Positions 56,530 through 64,000 of a stretch of DNA of 64,000 nt are shown here, one piece after another. The DNA is from Girardinichthys multiradiatus (taxonomy: Eukaryota > Chordata > Actinopteri > Cyprinodontiformes > Goodeidae). Made by a program: the position numbers and the translations under genes. The notes under the pieces are model-generated. The model worked only from the letters and a program-made list of their open reading frames with translations, had not been told where the DNA came from and ran no database searches. The stretch lies in NCBI RefSeq assembly GCF_021462225.1, contig NC_061817.1, forward strand, positions 7,661,327-7,725,326, in the 5' to 3' direction. Within the stretch, counting starts at the first letter, position 1. Each line of letters starts with the position of its first letter.

Positions 56530-58175
56530 AAACTTGTGTAGACTGTCAAGGAAGGTCAGTCAGCTAAGAAACCTCTCATTTGGTTGTCAGTGGGTGGCGC
56601 AGAAGTGATGTCTTCAGTTGACTGTGCCAACGTGTTCTGCATTTGTCCATGATGATGCATGCAGAATTTGGTGTGTATCCGATGGTGTATGAGGGAGATG
56701 GAGCATTTGAAGTCTCCTAGGCAGCGACGTTGATACAAATTCTAATGTAGTCCAATAGAGCTGTTTGGGGGTTGACAAAGATCAACCACATTCAGTTTGG
56801 TGTAAATCGGACCATGTGTGTGTAATTTAGAGGCAAACGTATGTCAATGGCGAGATATAATAATTCGCCATGCCAACAATAACTGTTTGCATTATGATTT
56901 AACATCACCTTGTTCTGTGTCTTCCCACTGTGCTTGAAGCTTGTAAGAGTCAGAATTTAAAAGAATGACATCCATTTTGAAGAGTGTAAGTCAAAAGTTG
57001 TAGAAGTTCGCTTAGATACGGAGGCTAGAAACAGCAAAAATAGGGTCAAAATCATAAATTCAATCCAAAATGGCCGACTTATTGTGTAGTTTGGACTATG
57101 GCTCCAAGAGACTTTTTTTGTAGGTCCTGAGAAGTTACATATATGTTGCGAATTTCATAATCCTCTGTCATAGCATGGCTTGGGGCTGATTTTTTTAAAA
57201 TCTTGTAGGGGCGCTGTGAAGAAATTAACCCCCGCCCACCAAATATTTCACTGGATATCTTCTGGTGGGCGGACTAAGAACGAACGTATTGAATTTGGGG
57301 CAGATCAGATGACATATGTCAAAATTAGAGCCAAACGTATGGTCTTTTGCCACGTCGCTACGGCAACACCCTCCAAAGTACAGTCTCTGTGTTCCAAACA
57401 AAGTTAGACCAACTTGTTTTCTGTCTTTGACATAGTTTCAAGTTGATTAGGTCAACAGGGTCAGAAAGGTACCTTTCCAAGCAAAAAAAGTGACTTCTTG
57501 TTCTCAGGGGGGCGGGCTTTGATGACGTTGGCATTGACCACATAGGATCGTCGGGCATCCAAAGGGAATCAATCATACCAAGTCTGGTCTCATTCAGCAT
57601 ATCAATGCAAAAATTATGTTTGAATTTTTTGGTGAGTAGGTAAAGTTCGTGGTCTGGCCACACCCCCTAAACATGCTCAAAAAGTCAAGATTTTAATCAT
57701 TTTATCCTCCAGGTCCTAGATTCATACTGACCAAATTTGAAGCCAATAGCTCAAAATCCCTATGAGGAGTTTGTTAAAGTTTGACATGTATGAAACATCA
57801 AAAAACACCCAACAATGACCCTTTGACCCAAAATGGCCAACTTCCTGTTTGTTTTAGGGCATACCCCCCAAGAGACTTTTTTCATGATTTGAAGAGATGT
57901 ACCAAATTTCAATTCTCTAGGACTTACTAGTTAGACTTTCCGACTTTAGGGGATGCTGTAGAGCCATTTGGCCACGTCCATTTTCTATTCCATTAAAATC
58001 CCAAAATTTTAGTTGGGAGACAAATTTGGGCAAAGTTTGGTGAGTTCTCATATTTGTTTAGGTGTAATAAAAGCCACGCAAAGTGGCAAATAAATAATTA
58101 AAAAAAAATAAAAAATCCTGCGATTACAATAGGCCTTTACAGCACTTTACTGCTCAGGCCTAATAAAACAGTTTC
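56530..58175. repeat. Long modular interspersed repeat, class unknown
   Basis: The region has no coding sense but contains diverged copies of one module. AAAATGGCCGACTT, then CCAAGAGACTTTTTTTGTAG and GGGGCGCTGTGAAG occur at 57072-57222. AAAATGGCCAACTTCC, AAGAGACTTTTTTCATGA and GGGGATGCTGTAGAG occur at 57829-57963. It ends with ATTACAATAGGCCTTTACAG and CTGCTCAGGCCTAATAA. I recognise the type as frequent in fish genomes but cannot name it or find terminal repeats. Confidence 0.65.
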
Positions 58176-59403
58176 ACTTTTGACTAGCTGGAATGTTTTT
58201 TTATTTGTGCAAAGGAGGGAGTGTGGTCTCTGTTGTTGGAAAGTTAGAAAGAAAACAAGCAAATAAAGGTTTAGTAATTTTGAGTTAGAGGAAAACTTGA
58301 GTAAGAGCTAAGTTGTAAATACTTTTTATTTAATGCCCATTTTAGTTGTTTCATTTTGGAATTTTCAGCACATTAAAATATGCAGCTCATTAAAATTGTT
58401 ACATAACATCATGGGTGTTTTGTTTTCTTTCTTTCCTGACAATTTCTTTTCTCAGTAAAAAGTTATAGTAGAAGCAAAACACAAATTGCCCAGGGAACAC
58501 TTTTTAAGGCACTGACAAAGACTGTTTTATCTGCAGCCAGACTCTAATGGCATGTTGTGGCCAGGCTGTGGGCAGACCGAGCTCTGTCCCAAGGTACTGT
58601 CTGTAGTGGATGAATTGATCCACGTGAATCTCTTCAACTTTCACACAGGCTCATCTGCTCAGCTTCTAAATGTCTGGATACATAAGAGAGGATGAAAGTT
58701 AACTTTCAGGACAAGCTGGAAAGTCACAAAACTGTATGTGTCAAAAAGACTATGTACTGATTACAGTAGGTTTTCAATATAAGTGACTTAAGAGCTTGAG
58801 CTGAAGGTTTTAATTTTAAAACTAACTTAATGCTGAAGCGGCTTTAAAAGATATCTGAACTCACAGGTTCAATGGATAAATGTGTTCAGAAGACCTTAGA
58901 TTCTGGTTAAATAGTTTCACAGTAAAAAGAGATTGGATTTGCTTTCCTATCATCTGTATTTTTTATAAGCTCTTAAGAGTATGTAGTCATGTAAAACTTT
59001 TTTCTAACCAGAATCTAAATGCAGATTACTATTCGTGTCCTTATAAAGATTCACTTGATAAATAGCTGCAAGGTAGCACCTCTGCTCTGATTAGCAATTC
59101 ATTCTATGTTTTAACAACTTTCATTCAGAAAACGTTTTATTTTGATAGTGCATCGGATGTTGTAGCATCTTTTAATCATGTCTAAATCTTCCTCGGGATT
59201 TTTTCTAACTGAAATTCCTCATCTCTTTAATCCAGATGTTCTATCATAATAAAATGTTATTTACAATGAAGTTACAAGAACAAGTACATGCATCTGTATA
59301 ATATTAACTGTGCATGATTTTCCCACAAAGCTGCATGTTTCTACAGAGGCATAGATGTGATTTAACCTTGAGTGATGAACCCTTGATTCATCTAATCCTG
59401 CAG
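58176..59403. other. Intron sequence with no recognised feature
   Basis: AT-rich intron; nothing recognised. Confidence 0.4.
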
Positions 59404-59561
59404 TCTCAGTGATGTCGGTCCAATCCCAGCCCTGTGAGAGCCGTTCTTTGCTGCAGGTTCCAGATGTTTCCCCTCTTCTCCCCCTGTCGACTCCTACTCT
59501 TACTTTGCCCCGCATTGCCCCACCAACACCCGGCCCCTCACCACGGGCCCTGCACAGACAG
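59404..59561 (+). CDS. cacna1h: cacna1h exon: C-terminal tail, proline-rich
   Basis: The exon encodes SVMSVQSQPCESRSLLQVP, DVSPLLPLSTPTLTLPRIAP and PTPGPSPRALHRQ. It fits the [20 protein letters not shown] block of human Cav3.2. It enters in phase 2 and leaves in phase 0 at CAG|GTGAGA. Confidence 0.92.
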
Positions 59562-59599
59562 GTGAGAGACCCCATCCCATCGAACCAAATACACATTTG

Positions 59600-60320
59600 G
59601 TTGTAAACTGTGCCATAAAAAGGTATCTGCTGCCTTACAGTTTACTTCTGTTTTTTGCTTTATTGTCACAGTTTATTGCTTCCTATCATCAAAAAATTAT
59701 TCCTCATTGTTTTGAATCATGATGGAACTGTAATTAACTTCGTTCTTCTTGGTTTATTTTTCTAGACACAACAATGCATGACAACTGGCAGACCTGTAGA
59801 ATCAAAAAGCACTTAAATAGAACATATAGGCTAAAGGAATTCAAACAGCACCACACCATGTCTTGATATAAATAAATAGAAATAGAAATGCAAAAACAGA
59901 TTTGAAACAAAGTCATTGACATCCATCAGACTGGAAAGGGTAACAACGCTTTCTACCTTCATTGGGACTTCAGTGACCACAGTGAGAGCCATTATCATCA
60001 TGGAGGGACATGTTTAAAACTTCAAATTGAGGTGGAGGGTCACCTTCCTGGAGTCAAAGTCAGGAACTGAATCAAAATAAGATTCAGTGGTGAGACTGAA
60101 AAAAGAATGTTCACAGACTTCATCCGATCTGACTGAGGTTGAGCTATCTTGCAATTGTTACAAAAGGTGGTTTCACTTTGTATTGACTCAGGGGCTTGAA
60201 TACAAATAACCTCCACAGTTTTCAGATTGTTATTATAAAACAATTTGAAAAACATAGATCATTCTTCTTCCACATTACAGTTATACACTACTTTGTTTTA
60301 AATTGTTAAAACCACATTTG
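59600..60320 (+). repeat. Mixed Tc1-like fossil
   Basis: CTTTATTGTCACAG near 59660 looks like a terminal region. ACTTCAGTGACCACAGTGAG followed by AGCCATTATCATC (near 59965) looks like a piece of transposase. CAGGGGCTTGAATACAAATA (near 60189) looks like the other end of a second Tc1 family. The parts do not form one clear element. Confidence 0.45.
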
Positions 60321-60561
60321 CAAAGTGCTGCATTTTGGCAGCTGCAAGCTTCAAATGCAGGAATATATGTGTTTTAATTAATAAAGATAACAAGACTGAA
60401 TGTGACAAACCGTTAAGTCATTATAGAAATCATTGCATTAATTTGTTCTTAGTAAATTTCTATTTTCTATACCATATGAACTTACCTTGCTTTGAAGTTG
60501 GTTGCATTTGGATGAAAGCCACTGAGAGCTAATAACTGTGTGGCATTTCTGTGTGTTGCAG

Positions 60562-61866
60562 GGGGCAGTTAAAGCAGATTCTGTGGAGATCCAGAGCTGT
60601 GAGCAACAGGAAAGGTCCAACTCAGCCCATCTGCCTCCCCGCTCCCCTTCTTCTCTCCCCCCAGTACACTCTCTGTCCTCCTCCCCCTCAGCCCTCTCCC
60701 TTCCCCCATGCTCCCCTTCTCCCTCTTCTCTTCCTCCGTCGCCATCCTTTCTCCTGGCTCTCCCATCCCCTCCATCTTTTCTCCTCCCCCCACCTCCCTC
60801 ACCACGTCTGCCCTCTCGCTCCAGCAGTCTTCGCAGGCCCAGGGCTCCATCCGCCATTTCCCTCTCGGACCCGGCTGACGCAGAGGTGTATCACATCACA
60901 AGCTCGGCACGCCATAGGTGGAGGGACGAGGAGGGAGGAGAACAGGAGAGCAGACGGAAGGCGGGCCGCAGCCACTCACTGTCCCCTTATGCCTCCCCGC
61001 ATTGCCTCGATTTGATTCCCACTCTGCCCCCTCCATCCAACATGAGCACCTTCAGTCTGCTCGGGCCAGGATTGAAGGATGTCAAGAAAGGCTTCAGTGT
61101 TGACAACCATGGCTTCCTGGAGAAGCCTCAATCAGAACCAGCAGGTCATGCGGATGACCAGCGGCGCCACTCGATTGAGGTTTGTCTTCCACAGGCCGTC
61201 ATAACCACTGACAGCCAAATCTTTATGCTTGAGACTCATCGATCAGAAAAGGGTGCTCAGGCTTTTCCAGTGAGGGTGCAATCAGTTGGTGGCAGGCAAA
61301 GAAAGAAGAAGACAAGCCCTCCCTGCATATCTATCCACCCACCCCCAGAGAGGGAACACTCCCTGCTTCCCTCACCTCCAAAACTGGCTGACTGCAGCAT
61401 GATGCGGAGACGCAGGACACCATCCAGCGACTTCACATCGCACTTACAGTCATATTCACAAGACACACCTGCAGATGCACACCTCAGCTTACTGATGCAA
61501 ACACCGCTAACACCAATTCATGTACCACTACAGGCGCATTCAGCTACACACACACTGACCCCTTCACAGGGATCCACCCCATCACACACTCAGACACACA
61601 CACCACCCCCTGACATCCCCATCAGCCCAAAAGTGTTCATCCAGCCTCACGCGCCCCTTCTCCCAACCGTTATGCCTTTTTCACAGACCGTTGTGAGGCA
61701 CTCCCCACTCGCAGGAGACTGCATCCCCCTCCCCCGATTCACCTTTGACCAACCACAGTCTAGGTACACAGGCGAGCCAGAATCTGCTGCCTGCTCTTCC
61801 CCTTTTGACAACAGACTGGGAAGCAGTCCAGGTTTCAGCGCAAAGAATCGGAGGACCGCCCAGTGA
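60562..61866 (+). CDS. cacna1h: cacna1h last coding exon: C-terminal tail to stop
   Basis: The exon has 434 codons plus TGA. It begins GAVKADSVEIQSCEQQ (CACNA1H: EAVHTDSLEG) and then a Ser/Pro low-complexity run (60612-60855). DPADAEVYHITSSARHRW, FSVDNHGFLEKPQSEP, DDQRRHSIEV and RQRKKKTSPPCISIHPPP follow, all with CACNA1H counterparts. MRRRRTPSSDF, a Thr/His-rich part (61540-61620) and a final FTFDQPQSRYTGEPES lead to TGA 61864. RRHS is a basophilic kinase consensus. The acceptor is GTGTGTTGCAG at 60561. No intron is needed to keep the frame. Confidence 0.94.
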   Translation, partial: GAVKADSVEIQSCEQQERSNSAHLPPRSPSSLPPVHSLSSSPSALSLPPCSPSPSSLPPSPSFLLALPSPPSFLLPPPPSPRLPSRSSSLRRPRAPSAISLSDPADAEVYHITSSARHRWRDEEGGEQESRRKAGRSHSLSPYASPHCLDLIPTLPPPSNMSTFSLLGPGLKDVKKGFSVDNHGFLEKPQSEPAGHADDQRRHSIEVCLPQAVITTDSQIFMLETHRSEKGAQAFPVRVQSVGGRQRKKKTSPPCISIHPPPEREHSLLPSPPKLADCSMMRRRRTPSSDFTSHLQSYSQDTPADAHLSLLMQTPLTPIHVPLQAHSATHTLTPSQGSTPSHTQTHTPPPDIPISPKVFIQPHAPLLPTVMPFSQTVVRHSPLAGDCIPLPRFTFDQPQSRYTGEPESAACSSPFDNRLGSSPGFSAKNRRTAQ

Positions 61867-62550
61867 ACTTTCAGAGTTGCATTTAGGAGATGAGTTATTC
61901 AGTTTAAACTCCTTAAAGGTGGAGTAGAAACTCCTCAGCTGACCTCAGCAGTGTTTGGTTTTGAATAAAGAATGAATAAGAGGTTATTTTGTTTGCATTT
62001 GTTTAGTTAAAAAAATAAAGACATTGATTCTTTCTAGAAAGATGTGGGAACTGACTCCTCATGGGAAAACAGGAGGTCGGATAGATCCTTTTTCTTGCTT
62101 AAAAAAACAAAATCCATCGAGGCTGGACATTTCAAGTATGGCTGATCCCCTCACTACACAACAGGACTGAAGCCACCTTACTCTGTAGCCAAAGTTTTTT
62201 TCACACACTGTCCTCACCCACGCAAGCCAATCAGGAAGCAGCGTCTGGCTGGTGACCGTCGACCCTTTTTTTTTTTTTTTTTTTTATGGGGTAGGCGGTT
62301 TGTGAAACGCTAGCGTGGGAGGGGGAACGGTGGGATATGCAACTTCAGGTTTTCTGCAGAGGTTCTGCTCGCCCCTTCTCTGTTCCTCGATCACATTGAT
62401 CCGAGAGGAAAAGTGTAAATGCGCTGTGCTACATGCAAGGTCGAATGTCAAATCCATTGTCACCGAAGTTGAACATGTTGATTCTTGTGACAACAGAGAG
62501 GGAGAGCACGGCGAAGCTGTAGTTTTTCTTTTGTCAAGTGTAAATAAAAG
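61867..62550 (+). promoter_or_regulatory. cacna1h: 3'UTR with three polyadenylation signals
   Basis: AATAAA occurs at 61964-61969, 62014-62019 and 62543-62548. A run of 20 T lies at 62266-62285. Which signal is used cannot be told from sequence. Confidence 0.65.
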
Positions 62551-63084
62551 AAAAAAATACTGTATTTGGTGAGATTTAAAGATAGCTCTATCCATATGCA
62601 CATATTTTTATAGAGGTCTATAATGATTTTGCACACACATTTGAATTTCAAGTTGCTCGTATTTCCTCTGTTGTCCTCTTGTTAATTTATGTTTCTTTTG
62701 AAAGATCCAGAAAGAGTGATGTAGGCGATTGACCCTCTTCTCAAACTGCAAGTTGAGGTGAAGGAGAGGGACTTTATTTTTCTACTTTAACAAAACATCA
62801 GAGGAGAACTGGTGTGTGATGTGTTTTTCCGTAGTTTTGTCTCAGACATTTGTGTAACTGGTGTCTCAACAACAGTCTGGAGAAGCAGGCTCAGTGGTGC
62901 AAACAAGTTCATTTTAGATGGATCTAACCAATAAAGAGAAGTAAATGGTTAAATCTTTGATAAAACTCTATAAGAACTTGGCACCAGTTTTTACAAGTTG
63001 ATTTTAAAGTTAGGGATTTTTCAGCAAGCTTTAGAGGACAAATGCTTGTACATCGGTGTCTTGATGAAATTACAAACACCGGGT
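62551..63084. other. 3' flank with no recognised feature
   Basis: AT-rich sequence downstream of the last polyadenylation signal; nothing recognised. Confidence 0.35.
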
Positions 63085-63857
63085 ATACAAAATGTTCCTT
63101 GCAAAAATATTCATATCCTTTGAACTTTTCACTTTTTTCCCTTTTAACTTTTTCCAGTTTTCAGTTTGCCACAGGCCACATAGACCACAGTAAACATGGA
63201 GAGAATGCATAGGTTAAATGAAACCAAAATGCATGTGTTTGTTTTGGTTAATATGCGAAATGAAATCTAAAACAGCACATCACCTTAAACCACTAACCCC
63301 TTGGTAATATAAGGTGATGTTGACAGCATCATACTATGGATTTTTTGTTTCTTTCAGCAGGGAAAGAAACACTTGTCAGAGTTTATGGGAAGATGGATGA
63401 AGCCAAAAGTAGGACAATCAATAGGACAACTTATACAAGCTGAAATGACCTAATTAAAGTTCAAACCTAAATTCAACTGAGAATATGGGCCAAGATTTGA
63501 CAACGTATGTTTTCAAACATTCCCCGTTAACTTATTTTACAAAGAGAAATTATAAAAGAAAATTGATCCATTGATGGGCAAAGCTTATAGCAACACACTC
63601 AGAAAGACTTGCATCCCAGCAACTTAGAGGGTCAGAATACATATGCAAGCCACACTTTGTTCATATTTTTCATATGTAAATCACATGATTTTCATATGTA
63701 AAACAAGCAAAAAACCACGAATCATGTTCTCTTATCTTGAGTGATGCCCAGTTGAGTTAAACTATCCCTTTATAATACATTAAAGTTGGTGGTTGTAATG
63801 ACAAAAAGTGAAAAGGTTCAAGGAGTGTGTGTAATTTTGCAGGGCTCTGTAAATAAG
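63085..63857 (-). repeat. Tc1-like fossil, heavily rearranged
   Basis: The left part (TTGCAAAAATATTCATATCC, TTTGAACTTTTCAC) and the right part (GGTTGTAATGACAAAAAGTG, TGTGTAATTTTGCAGGGCTC) match the ends of the Tc1 family seen at 22709-24000. The interior carries only short transposase-like stretches. It lies downstream of the channel gene. Confidence 0.6.
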
Positions 63858-64000
63858 AATAAATACAAAGTGACATAACTGAGCCTCTTTTCTGCTGCTG
63901 TGCTTCAGCTGGATCAGCTCTGACACCTGTGTTTCTGTACATCTAAAGACAACCAAACTAACTTTCTCAATATGTGTAGCCAGAGTGCAATAATATATAT

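Larger units (their letters stand above)
2432..62550 (+). other. cacna1h: T-type calcium channel alpha-1 subunit gene, 3' portion (28 coding segments plus 3'UTR)
   Basis: The gene encodes the pore-forming subunit of a low-voltage-activated calcium channel in the plasma membrane. The 28 segments listed below join in frame for 5313 bases ending at TGA 61864-61866, and all but the first have matching phases and GT-AG borders. Assignment to CACNA1H rather than CACNA1G or CACNA1I rests on linker and tail motifs as I recall those families: GDANRSESDDE followed by ELKMYSL and [13 protein letters not shown] in the II-III linker; [12 protein letters not shown] in III S1; KYCNYVFTI in IV S2; [26 protein letters not shown] and RKKKTSPPCIS in the tail. 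Some linker parts ([11 protein letters not shown]) are shared with CACNA1G. Teleosts may carry a and b duplicates, which I cannot distinguish. The 5' end with domain I is outside the window. Confidence 0.93.

Noticed and set aside
60664..60836. Possible intron (exitron) in the last coding exon, from GTACAC at 60664 to AG at 60824, 60827 or 60836.
   Set aside because: None of the three lengths (161, 164, 173) is a multiple of three, and the conserved motifs on both sides are already in the same frame without splicing.
60438..60857. Minus-strand open frame rich in Gly, Arg and Glu.
   Set aside because: It is the shadow of the pyrimidine-rich Ser/Pro coding run on the + strand.
61745..61927. 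A +1-frame open stretch over the stop codon, ending SELHLGDELFSLNSLKVE, as an alternative C-terminus.
   Set aside because: The conserved tail motifs are in the frame that stops at 61864, and no splice pair or sign of an indel joins the other frame. It could be revisited with transcripts.

Overview
The window is vertebrate genomic DNA, most likely from a teleost fish. The evidence is a long intron-rich gene with GT-AG junctions, CA/TG and TA microsatellites, several Tc1-like families, and tRNA-type SINEs and LINE tails of the kind common in bony fish. There are no prokaryotic features and no CRISPR array.

One host gene fills the window on the + strand: the 3' three quarters of a T-type (Cav3) voltage-gated calcium channel alpha-1 gene, best matched to CACNA1H (Cav3.2). 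I resolve 28 coding segments between about 2432 and the stop codon at 61864-61866. They join in one continuous reading frame of 5313 bases (1770 codons plus stop) with compatible phases at every junction. They cover the end of the I-II linker, domain II (2732-14072), the II-III linker (17187-28462), domain III (30083-38071), the III-IV linker and domain IV (43410-55610) and the long cytoplasmic C-terminus (55747-61866). The start codon, domain I and its gating-brake linker lie upstream. The selectivity-filter acidic residues visible are Glu (II), Asp (III) and Asp (IV), the T-type pattern. The 3'UTR holds three AATAAA signals, the last at 62543.

The introns are crowded with mobile DNA. One Tc1-like family (called Tc1-A here) is present three times. 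The copy at 827-2288 is decayed. The copy at 35791-37222 has lost one end and carries a frameshift. The copy at 40997-42606 is complete, with an apparently intact 334-codon DD34E transposase antisense to the host gene. Two other Tc1-like elements with clear ends are at 11421-12999 and 30322-31421, and many eroded Tc1 fossils are scattered around, including one element nested inside another (about 22480-24300). Other elements are a piggyBac relic with TTAA flanks (18566-19959), a non-autonomous hAT-like element with an exact 8-bp target duplication (50600-52088), a TIR element (28903-29943), a Ty3/gypsy remnant with a 5' LTR and primer-binding site (about 14200-16566, minus strand), an RTE-type LINE remnant (about 31446-33085), Rex1/L2-like LINE remnants (25880-28070) and several SINEs.

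I found no clear previously undescribed system. The observations most worth checking are: loss of the conserved S2 lysine in domain II; a cysteine two residues before the domain III filter aspartate; CA microsatellites that begin at or just after two domain IV splice donors; nearly identical directly repeated Tc1-A copies that bracket the domain III S6 exon; the intact Tc1-A transposase; the nested Tc1 pair; and a modular repeat of unknown class at 56530-58175.
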